Assembly (NCBI RefSeq): GCF_901709675.1
Contig: NC_051101.1
Span: 13,539,416-13,603,415 of the forward strand
Source of the DNA: Syngnathus acus
Lineage: Eukaryota; Chordata; Actinopteri; Syngnathiformes; Syngnathidae
Direction of reading: 5' to 3'
DNA: 64,000 nt
Positions 49,883 to 61,205 of the stretch are shown here, one piece after another. Positions within the stretch are counted from its first letter, which is position 1; each line of letters opens with the position of its first letter. The notes below the pieces were generated by a model that had not been told where the DNA came from, made no database searches, and saw only the letters and a program-made list of their open reading frames with translations. The translations under genes were made by a program, and so were the position numbers.

Positions 49883-52800
49883 ATGTGGTGCGTGACGCTG
49901 TTCTTATCGCTACTGCTAATCATCAATGGTAAGAAATGCTTTGAAAGTCAAAACGCTCAAGAATATCGTTTTCTTGTGTTCAGGGGTCACGTGACCTGAT
50001 TAGTCAGACTCGCGTAGTCATTTTCAGGCACAATTAATGTTGACCTTTAGCCCCAGAAAGTGAGCTGCCACTTCGCATTTATCATCAAATGCCAGTTCCA
50101 TTAATTGCCACTTGAGGGCAGCAGTGAGTGACACGTGCCAACACATCGTATATATTTCAGATGTCAGCTCCCAGTGGAACGTTTGGGTGCCGCGGGACAT
50201 CTCGGCTATGACCAACACCTGCGTGGTCATCCAGTGCACCTTCATGTACCCGTCGGGCGTCAGGCCGTACCGCGGCGTCCACGGCATCTGGTACTACGGC
50301 CAGCCCTACCCGCAGCTCTTCCCGCCGGTGGTGTTCAAGACCCGCACGGACGTGGTGCACGAGAGCTACAAGGGTCGCACCAGGATGCTGGGTGACCTTC
50401 AGCAGAAGAATTGCACGCTGCTCATCAACAATGTCGCACCGGAGCACTCTGGGAGATACTACTTTCGCGCTGATCTCGGCGGGGCCAACGTGTACACCTT
50501 CCCGGATTTTGCCGATCTTAAAGTTCTGGGTAAGACGCACATAATCGATTGATGATTAAGGATAGAGATGAATGTATCACCACATCAAGTCAAAGCGTAA
50601 TGCTCTTCTTCCACTAGATCAACCCAACATCGACGTTCCCGATGAGATCGTGAGCGACGAGACCCTGACGCTGACTTGCTACGCCCCCGACAACTGCCCC
50701 GACATGAACCCCGAGATCCAGTGGATGTACACGGATTACCTGCCCGACCCCGAATTCAGCTCCGACTACACTGAGGAGGGCAACACCGCCGTGCAATCCA
50801 GCACATTGGTGTTCACCCCCAGGCCGGTGCACAATGGCCAGCTGCTGGGCTGCAGGGTGTACTACCCCAACACCACGCTGGTCTATGAAAGGCTGGTCTC
50901 TCTGGACATCAAATGTAAGTATGAAACTGACAACGGATTTCCCTGCAATTGCGCTTATCAATTGTGGATTGCACTCATGAACATTTTTGGGGGGACATGG
51001 AAAGATCATTTAATGAGGTGCTCTTCTATGAATTTAAGCCAAAAATAGTTCTCTTTGTGGCACGCGCAATGTTTCCTGAGAAACACCTCTTTCTGTAATG
51101 CTTAAAAATGCCACAAGATGGCACCAAAGTTCCCAGTAGGAATTTGGTTCAAGGACGTACTCTAGTGTTTTGCACTTGAGACAGCAAAAAGAGAAGAAAA
51201 TTCCTGTTTTGCAGCACTCATAAATCAAGTGACCATCCATAGACAAAACATACACCATTTTAGGTCATTTCACTCATGAGTATGTACTATAATATCAGTG
51301 TCTGATCAAGGGCAACATTGGCTTTGTGTCCAACCAGACGCTCCGCGTTCAGTGTGGGTGAACGTCTCCTCGGAGGTGATGGAAGGCAGCTCGGTGAGCC
51401 TACACTGTGAAGTGGACAGTAACCCGCCTGCCAGGATTTCCTGGAAGTTTGGAGACCAGGAACTGCTGTGGGACACTGCGTCCAACCTGTCGCTCACATT
51501 AGATGACGTGACGCCGGCAGAGGAGGGCGTCTACACCTGCATTGGCGACAACGGCTACGGCGCCATGAATACGTCACTCTACTTAGCCGTCAAGTGTGAG
51601 TTTTGTTGCCTCCTGTTCAATTCCTCAGCAAGAACAGAGGCCTGATTTGTTGACATTTTCCAAGGTCAATCTGACCTGCCGCCAACTTTCTGTTCCCAGA
51701 CCCTCCCCGCGAACCTATCGTCAACGACTCCTTGACTGTGCAGGAGGGCTCCTCGCTGATGCTGCACTGCAGCACTCAGGGAAGCCCGCCGCCTACCCTC
51801 ACCTGGCTAAAGGACGGCGAACTGGTGGGCACCATCACCGCTGATGAGTTGTCCGTGCTGGAGCTTGAGGACATCACACCGCAGGGTGACGGCCAATACC
51901 GCTGCCTGGCTGAGAACGAGCACGGCCGTGCCAGCAGCTCCCTGAACATCACTGTGGAGTGTGAGTAGAAAAATGGTTGGTTTTCCTAGGATGTATTCTG
52001 GGGAACAGTTAGCACTTAGCGCTAACTGGGTAATTCCACGCCCTGCTAGATGCTCCAATCCTTCTGGACGAGTCCAAATGCACAGTAGTGCGGGAGGGCG
52101 TGCAATGCGTCTGCATGGCTTCGGGGAACCCCGAGCCCACCATCGAGTTTTACCTGCCCGACTTGAACATCACCATCAACGAGACGGAGGGCCGCTACAA
52201 CTTCTACACGCACACGGACGGCCAGACGTCCACGGGCATGATCAAACTGCGAGAGAAGGGCGAGCGGGCCAGCAACGGCGGCCCCGCCGTCAACGTCCAC
52301 TGCAGCATCTCCAACATGTACGGCAGAGAAAGCGTTCTCCTGGAGCTACAGCAAGAGAGTGAGTAGTACACTTTCACTTTCTTTCAATGGGGGAATTTGA
52401 TTCATTCTGTCTCGCTTTCCAGAGAAGTACCTCATGGCCGTTATTGTGGGCACAATCGGCGGCGTGGCGGTCATCGCCTTCATCATCGCGGCAGTGAGAT
52501 ACGTGGGCCAAAACAATAAGAAGTGAGTACCGGAGGATAAACCACACGAGATGTAAAACAAAAGGAAATCCAAGGAAACACTTAAGCCTCGTCATCCATT
52601 CTAAAACGCACTGACGCGACTTGTGTGAAAGAGTGATTGGCGGGGATGTGAGTATCAAAACCTTGGATGTCTGCTTCCTGGTTGAGGGGTTGAAAAACAT
52701 CCGAAGGGGTGTCACGGTAAAGGCCTTCAAATTTCTCAGTACACTCGTGTTTTTTTTGGGCAGACCGTGACAGCCCTTATCTGTTTACTATTCTGCAGGC

Positions 52801-54142
52801 ATGATTCCCTGCTCTTACACAGCTTTTGTATCCTTCACGCAACCTTTTCTTAAAAAACAAAAAAAAACTAAATTGCTTTATTCGGACCCTGCCTCAAATT
52901 AAAAAAAAAAAATCACCATTGAGAATTTCCCCTCTGCGACTAACGGCATAACCACATCACCCAGCCAGCGTAACCCGACGGCACTTGTCCTTTTAAAATG
53001 GATGCCCAGGCTTTGCATTTTAGCGTCGAGGTCCGAGTCTGATCATGTGACTCCGCCCCTCCCCTCCATCCCAGAGAGAATGGCCTCCCTAGGCAGGACG
53101 TGGTCCTGGAGAACCCCGCTTTGTACTACAGCGCAGTCAAGAAGGACAAACAAAATCTGAGGAAGAAAGTGGTGAGACATGCCGATGACTCTCACGATGA
53201 CGCGAAGTAAGATGTTAAGTCAAACTAGTTGTCGTCGTCATTGTCGCCCGCCCCCGGCCCGCTTTACACGTGGCGAGAGCTCTCACCCCAACCATGAACC
53301 TTTTGGAAAGGCACTGTTTTTCTCTTGCTTTCATCGCTTCTCTGCGTTTTATTCTCCCCCTTCTTCTGTCTGTGTTTTCTCTCCCTTAACTCCTGCACAG
53401 CTTAAGACAGAGCTGTTGGGCTCAAAGTTTAACTCCATTCTAGAGGAGAGCACGGTAAGGTTCCTTAGTCACAGCGATCCGCACATCCTGGCATAGCCGC
53501 TTTTGTATTCTGTACGCCGTTTTGGGTTGATTTTCCACGCCAAAGTGTCGTCTGCATGGCTGCCTCATCGCTAACTTCCATCCTTGCCCGCCTAACATGT
53601 CTCAAGTCTCCTTGTCCCACCAATAACTATTAACGTCTTGATGTTGCATGCAATACCCAGTAGTCATTTGGTAGTCTTCTGGCGAATATACACACAAAAT
53701 GGTGCTTCGAATTAAACAGATTAAAGATACAAAACATAGATTTGTTCTTGGGAATTTCTCATAAAGTATGCTTTTGTAATGTATCTTTAAAATGGAATCA
53801 TTTTTTCTCAAATGATGTTTTTTATTGGAATAATCCAATTTTATTTTTATGTTATGATAGAATAAAGTTCATCAGTCTATAAAAATGGATCCAAATGTTC
53901 AAATTGCCATTTTGCAAGCAAAACGTCAAATGCCCACTCCAACCAAAAAAAGTAAAAAAAAAAAAATTTTTTTTTTTGTGCCACAGGGAGAAGACGGGGA
54001 TTTCCAACCTGCAAGCTCTTTGGCAAGCTTTGAGAGGCGAGAGCTAAACTACGCCGCTCTGGAGCTGGGTGGGTCCAGGGATGGAGCGCCGGGGAGGGGG
54101 GACGACAGCAGCAGCAGTTACGCAGAAATCAAAGCCAAATGA
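49883..54142 (+). CDS. mag: Myelin-associated glycoprotein (Siglec-4)
   Basis: A sialic-acid-binding Ig protein on the inner face of myelin that contacts axonal gangliosides. Ten coding exons: 49883-49928, 50161-50529, 50618-50914, 51338-51595, 51700-51960, 52050-52358, 52423-52522, 53075-53171, 53401-53454, 53987-54142. They total 1947 nt, or 648 residues; human L-MAG has 626. After the signal peptide come one V-set and four C2-type Ig domains, each largely on its own phase-1 exon, and a membrane segment (about 517-539). In the V domain the sialic-acid-binding arginine falls at residue 118, as in human MAG, but the following motif is RAD rather than RGD. The cytoplasmic tail ends with two tyrosine motifs, LNYAALEL and SYAEIKAK, so this is the long form. 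The upstream untranslated exon(s) are not located with confidence. Confidence 0.95.
50108..50124 (+). promoter_or_regulatory. CTCF-core-like site
   Basis: CCACTTGAGGGCAGCAG closely matches the CTCF core consensus (CCASYAGRKGGCRSYR style). It lies in mag intron 1, 37 bases before exon 2. Prediction by eye only. Confidence 0.4.
52523..53074 (+). other. mag intron after the membrane exon
   Basis: A 552-base intron containing poly-A and poly-T runs. No other feature seen. Confidence 0.6.
53455..53986 (+). other. mag last intron
   Basis: A 532-base AT-rich intron before the last exon, ending in A and T homopolymers and GTGCCACAG. Confidence 0.6.
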
Positions 54143-57100
54143 ATCGCGATCCTTCCCTGATGCCTCGGCCACGCGAGACGCAGTTGCAGTTTTCCCCCTT
54201 GAAATAGTCTGATTTTTTGACGTGTAATATTATAAAGCTTTTTTTTTTTAGACAGCGTAAATAACATGAAAAATGTTTTTATGCAGAAGAAATTGTTGAG
54301 AAATTTTAGTAAATAATGATGAAATAAGAATTTTTAAAGTCACAATCTTGTGTTGTCACACTCCGTAAAAAAAAAAAAAAAAAAAGATCCCATAGCGTTC
54401 CACACCTGGTCTCTACCGTTTTGTTTGCGTCATTGTCACTGCGTCTGCTGCCAGTCAAAGCATGAGGGAAAGGGCAAACTGTCTTTTATTTTATTTTGTG
54501 ACATGTTTAATGTCATTCGAGGGTTTCCTCCCACGCAAGATCAAAAGGGTCATAAATTAAATGACAATTTTTTCAAGGAAAAGAAGCTAAACTGCTATGA
54601 CCTTTTCAGGCCTCTGTATTTCATTTCTTTTGCCTGATAGGGTAAAGACGGAACCTTGCGTCAGTATTTTTTATTGTATTTAACGTGTACAGTAAACAAA
54701 ATGGTTGCCGTCTCCTTTAAGAGTCTTTAAAAACGTCCCGAAATGTAATCAAGTCAGTATTTGAGTGTAAATTGTTCTTTTTGTATTCCACCGCATTGTC
54801 TGGAACGCTGGGTTCTCTGACTGATGGGAAAAACGCAAGACTTTTAGAGTGTTCTCTCGTTTTGACAATGTGTGCGCCTGTTTGTGTAAATGTGTTCAAA
54901 GTGCTGAAAGACGATGGCTTTTTGGGCGTTGTGTGGATGTTCTCATAATGTTGCATCCGAAGTTTATGTTGTCAGAGATAGTTGAAATAATAACACACTA
55001 TAGCAATGCTAAACTAAGAGCCTAATTTGATAACCATGGTGTCGATAACATATTAATGAGTGGGATGCCAGTACAAACAATACAAAGTTTCCAAAATTGC
55101 GCCAAACATTACAGTTATTGACCATATACTACATGTTGTGTAATTATGGCCTGTCAAATATTAAAGGGATACCCCAGTTGTCAATTAGTCGTCTTTTTCC
55201 ACTGAAACTCAAAACTCGCAGTATATTTTTTATTTTTGTCACTTAGTGCAGGGAGGCCATAAAGTAATGAAATAAGAAATAGGGCTGTCACTATTGAATT
55301 ATTTGTCCTAGTAATGGACTCAAAGTGACAGGAGTCATGTGAAATGGAGAGGAAGAGTCAAAAAGCCATGTCAGTGACAGAAGGACAACGCTAACCTCAA
55401 GACTGAAGACTGACTGCCTTTGAAAAGCTAAGTGCCAGCAACCACCAAGCATGAACATTTTCAAATGAGTCAAGCCAATTTGCTCATAAAAAAACAAAGA
55501 CTTGCATTCCAGTTGATTCATTTATTGGACAGAAGAGCAGTTTGACATTTTTTATTTACTTTTATTTTTATTGACTATTTCCTTGGCAGCTTTGATGATA
55601 TTTGTAACACTTTATTGAACATCGAATATCACAAACTATGAAAGGACCGAAATAGAATACGCAACTATAGGGCATTGGCGCCCTCTGCGGGAAACATGTT
55701 GTACTGCACCTACCCCACTCTTGCTGTGTCAAAAACGCAACATGCAGTACATTTGGAAAATATGTTGGCGTCTAGATGTTCAGATAGACGACGTGGAACC
55801 TCAACTCTAGTAGTTTGGACATCGGCTTTTGCGTGGAAAACATACAAGACTTGACTTGTCACTGACGCAGTCGATTTTGCGTTTCAAACAAATATTCAAT
55901 TCAAATATTGTTTTCCTTTCAACAATTCCAAGATCTCATTACTGTAGCATCGGAGTGCTCTCAGTTCCCGCCGCCCCTGCAGGCAGCACTTTTGAGAAAG
56001 TATGCATGTCCAACATGATGCTACAATATGTTTGTAATGTAATTGTAATTTAACACAATTATCAAGACAAAAAACAAGTAAAGCTCTGAAGTACGTGGCT
56101 CGTCCACTTGGAGGCGCTATCTTGCAAACTTGGAGAAAACAAGCCTGCAAACAATCCATCATTATTTGTTCATTTTTCAGCTTTAAAAATAGTGAATAGT
56201 GCAGCAGAAATCAATACAACATGCACACCGAGTGAATGTCATTTACTACGTACTTCAAGAAAAGAGGCAGAACAATTAAAAACACAGTTAGGGGGGGGGG
56301 GAGCAGAATAGAAATTCATTAAAAAAAAATCGTATTGTAAAGTTCATATTTCGTCACATCGTTATTGAACGTTAATGATATTAAGTCGATGACATGAGTT
56401 TTGAAAGGTAAAAATCGGATTGTCGGTATTTTTAAAAACAAGAAGCTTTTGCGCATGTCATTGACATCAACACAAAAATACAAACCATTCAGAACATGTG
56501 CCCAATGCAAACCTGTCTTTCTAAAGATGACAATGTTTCGCTCAATAATTTAACAACAGCTTTGTCCTAATATTTGATTTATTCGACAGCAAGATAGGCA
56601 CATAAGCAGAATCATAAAAATATAGAAAATGACATTTCAAAATCGTTGGAGTATTAAATCGAAGAAAAAGGAATAGAACAGCAAAGAATGATAACGTAGC
56701 TTCTACTTGTCTGGCAATATAAAGAGAACATTCGTATTGAGATGAAAAAAATAAAAAGATAAGAATATCATCCACATTTTAATATGAATGTTGTTTTCAA
56801 ATAATTAATGAACTCAAATTAAAAATACTTTGTCAGACAAAAACTCAGTTATACAAATTCTTATTCATAAAAGAAAGAAAAAAAGTAATTCCTAAAAATA
56901 AATTATACTAAAACAAATAAACAAAGAGGGGCGCATTTTTTGTAAAGTAATAAATCCTTAAAGTAAGTTGAAACGAAATGTCTATTGTGAGCATCTTGGT
57001 GATTGATTGGAATGATGCTAAAATGCCTCAATAAAGCATTGATGTGATTTAGCGAAGCAGGCGCGCGCGCCCGCGCCCGCCCGCGCAGGTGGGGATGAAG

Positions 57101-57446
57101 AACGCAATCGAAGAAGGTGCGTTCGAGGAGATCTGTCGGCCTGAGCTGAAGGGGCGGGCCTTCTGTTTCTTTGCATTGTCTTACTTTTTTTGGGCTGCGA
57201 GTGCGGTGAGTGCGGTGAGCACCCCAACCCCCTTGCCTTCCACCAACCCCTCATTGTTTCACAAGCACGGACCAACCCCTGCCTCCCCCTTTTTTGTTTA
57301 CCCCCCCCCCCCCTCCCTTCTGCTTTCTCCCGTTGCGCCGCTCTCCTTCACTTTTTGCGCGATATAGTGGCGACGACGGACGGCTTGCGTGGATTGCTGC
57401 GTGTGCATGCGTGGGTGCTCTCATCTTTTCACGCAGAGGACGAGAT
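54143..57446. other. mag 3' UTR, intergenic DNA and lin28a upstream region
   Basis: From 54143 to about 55200 is probably mag 3' UTR and downstream sequence. Then come about 1.8 kb of AT-rich DNA with scattered short open frames and no motif. At 57060-57090 there is an alternating GCGC/CCCGC run. From 57020 to 57446 the DNA is GC-richer, with a C-rich tract (57301-57320); this is the likely lin28a promoter and 5' UTR. Confidence 0.45.
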
Positions 57447-60400
57447 ATGGGCTCCGTTTCCAACCAGGAATTCTCAGGTCGAGTATCAACCCATTTGTGC
57501 GCTGCTTAATTGATTAATTGAGCCTATTTATTCATTTTGGCGGGGTGGGGGTCAGCAAACGATTTTTATTTTATTTTAAATTATGTCCGTGTAATTGTTT
57601 TTTTTTGTTTTTTTAGGGGGTTGCAAGGCGGACGAAGACGAGGGCCCCAGCCCGGCCGAGGAGGACTCGGAGACCCTCCAGGGCCAGGGTTTGTGCAAGT
57701 GGTTCAACGTGCGCATGGGCTTCGGCTTCCTGTCCATGACGAGCCGGGACGGCGTGCAGCTGGACGAGCCCGTGGATGTCTTCGTACATCAGGTAAATTC
57801 CACGCAAAAATAATAATAAATCACACATGCTTAAAAAATACAACCAGAGAATATTTTAGTTTCGCAAAATATACGAAAATCACGAAATTGTGTTTTTGGG
57901 GGGGGGGGGGTTTGGGATTTTTTTCCGTTTTTTTTTTTTTTTTTTGGTGTGGTGGTAATGGAGCTGGGGGTTGGTGTCAAGCTCCGTGAGTGTCGTTCCC
58001 ACCCCCAGTAGGGGGGGAACACGTGGAAGCATGGTTCAAGCCCAGATGCTGGCTTTCCAAAGTCATTTTATTCCCATTTTCAGATCATGGATTTGCAAAT
58101 GTGTGTGTTGTGTAACATAAGTTAGAATCTATATTAGCTATACAATCAAAAATAGGAAGCTGAATCTGTTGTTTTTATCATTCCAGATTGTTCAGAGCTT
58201 TTTCAAATAGTTTCTGCATCCAAAGGTGAAATGCCTTTGATCCCATGTCAATGAATATATTCTCTAAATCTGTCAAGTGCTTTTGGCTTTTTCTGGAATT
58301 TTTAAATGAATGTCCAATGCCTTGCAGAAGTGCTGGATTTCTTTTGTTTGTTCATGAAAATTATGCTCTATGCTGCAAAATAACAAACAGTATACTATCA
58401 AATGTTCACAAATTGGATATAGAAAATGATGCCAGACTGAAGTTTGGAGGCCTTCCATCTCAAACAACACTAACAAAAAGGAAATACTTTTAGAATGACT
58501 TTTAAATGGACTTACATGAGCTTATCATAAATGTTTCCATGCAAAAACTTCACAATTATTATTTTCTTATTTTGCAATATCTGCATCTCCTAATAAATTA
58601 CATCTTTGAAAAACCAATTGACACATTAGGCATTATTTTCCATCCCATAAAAAGTCAATTTTTCATTCCAAGTTTAATTTTTTCTGGACATTTTAGGAAA
58701 ACTTAAACATCCCAAATGATTAAACATTCACGGTGAAATTCTCAAATCTTCCCACTTAAAAGCTTTGAAATATTGACTGCCCTTCCGTATTTCCGATTCC
58801 AAGCCTTCCAATTTCATTCCACTTCCTCCTCTTTTTTTTTTCTTTTTTTCTCTCCACCATCTACATTTCAAGCAATCCCATTGGTCGGGGCCACTTTGAT
58901 TCTTTCACTCCATCATTCACTTGTGTACATTAATGAGGTGTCTTTCTTTTTATATCAGGCAGACTAGCACAGGTATTAAAAAAAAAAAGAGAGAGAGAGA
59001 TGTGAGGATGACGAGTGCCCCCCCCCCCAGACACGCACGCACGCACGCACGCACGCACGCGTACACACATGCACGCGCACACAGTCACACTGCCTCCGGT
59101 GCAGCGTGATAAGATAAAGACTTAGCATGTGAATGAAAGGAGCGCCTGCTCGCTGCCTCATTCACTTCAAGGTTCCTGTCGTAAATTCTTTCAACCCCCA
59201 CAAACCCGAATCCACGCAAGTGTGGGCTAAAAAAAAGGAAAAAAATACGAATTGCCATTAAATGTAATGAATCGCTGCATTTTTTTTTTTTTTTATATCG
59301 GTTTAATTATTGCTATTGGAGGCAATGTAAACCTGAAATTCTATTACCCAACCCAATTTTATTTATAAAAGAAAACAGTTGAGCAACAGTGAGGTTAAAA
59401 CAAAAGAATATTAAATGTGATTCAGACAGAGATGAAGTTAAAAAAAAAAACTAATTATAATGCAATGAATCCCAACATAAGCTTTAATGTTTTGTTTTCA
59501 TATAGAATAACCTGACACGAAATTCTTAAAAATAGAGCCACAAATTATTATTAAAAAATCAAGTAAATCTGAGCATATTTTTACTTTATTAAACCTAAAA
59601 CTAAATTTAAAAAAAGACACAGATGCTTATCAAATGTAATGAATCAGCACATAATGGCGCTCGAGTGACTTTATAAAACCTTAAATTGAATTCCAAAAAA
59701 TGTAATCTATTAAACTACGAAACAGAAAACTGTGCAGATAAAAAAGGCTTGCGTGTTGCGCGCCTTATGTTATGATAGCAAACAATAGCAATATCATCTT
59801 TGCATGAGTGAGCTACAAAGGGCAAATTAATCCAATTAAATACAATCTTTGCACCAGTGAGCTAGAAAGGGCCAATTAATTAATTGAATCCAAAGGATTA
59901 AACGCGTCCCGATTTGGGGAAGTTGACTTTTACGTGACCTGTCTCAATCATCAGGGTCATTACAAAGTGCAGCTCAAGTTGAAGCTTGCAGCCAATGGCC
60001 AACAATCCCATTTGCGTGTGTGGAGGCGCACGTGGCAGTGATGGATTCTGAAAGGTTATGGAAACATAAAAAAAAATAATAATAATAAAAAAAGAGCGCG
60101 AGAGAGAGAGAGAGACAGACAGGCTCGGGCTGTAAAATTAGTAGCCGCGTGTCACAGAAAGTCAACTCCCAGGATCCATTGGGCCTTTTGTGCAGGTGGA
60201 CAATGGGGCCATACATGTGAATGGGGCGCCCCTCCACGCGTGACCGAGTCCCTCTTTGTCTCATGGACAGTTGCCCACTCAAGCCTCTGATGTCTTCCTC
60301 GGCCGTTACGGAACTAAACTCCAGAGTAGTTTTACTGTAAGGACCAAAAAAAAATAGGATGCAAAAAGTCCAAGTCAATCTTCCTGTTGATGGCCGCTAG

Positions 60401-61172
60401 TTTCACACGTGGGAGAGGAAGTGGGGTAATGAGCAGCTTCTGGTTTGCTCACGTAGCACTTTGCAATTTGCAAGCTTCCCAATGTGATCGTAATGAGTCA
60501 ACCAAGCTGATTCCAATTTGGCAAAATCTGGAGAATTTTCCAGAATTTTAAGGCTTCAATATATTTTATGATTGTAGTATATTTGAGAGAAAAACATTCT
60601 GTATTGTCTGCTTAGCCTAATGCTAACATGGCTAGTAATTCCTGCCTCCTATTTAGCAAACGACTGTTCTTTGGCAATTTCTCTTGAAATATATTCTGAA
60701 CGTTTGAGCAAATTCTGGTGTGGGCGCTAGTTTGGCGAGGGAGGCCTCAGCGGAAGGTTTTGATCTACCGAGAGATTTTTGAATTTATTGCTTGCAACTT
60801 CCAAAAGTTGTTTGCCTTTTTATCCTAATCGTTAGCAGTCTTTCTATGGAATCTCTCACGTGTTTGACTTGAACGGAACTTTTTTTTTTTATTATTGTCA
60901 TTTGATTAATTCACTGCCCCCGCCACCTCCTTTTCCGGCACGCGTCGTCACACAAACCCCGAAATCAAATCGCAAATCAAAATGTTGCGGGCTTCCGCAG
61001 GGTGGGCTGTTTATTCGGGGTGGGGAGGGAGGGAGGGAGGAGGTTAGGGTTAATCAAAGGAAGACATCACTCAAACCAACACCACCCCCCACCCATCCAC
61101 CCTACCCTAAAACTTTTAATCTTGTTCGTCTTTGTGCCCAACAACCATCCAAGGAATGTCATTCTGATCGAC

Positions 61173-61205
<33 letters not shown>

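Noticed and set aside
59974-60378. 134-codon - strand frame in lin28a intron 2
   Set aside because: It runs through A- and GA-rich repeats, and the remaining part has no recognisable motif or splice signals.
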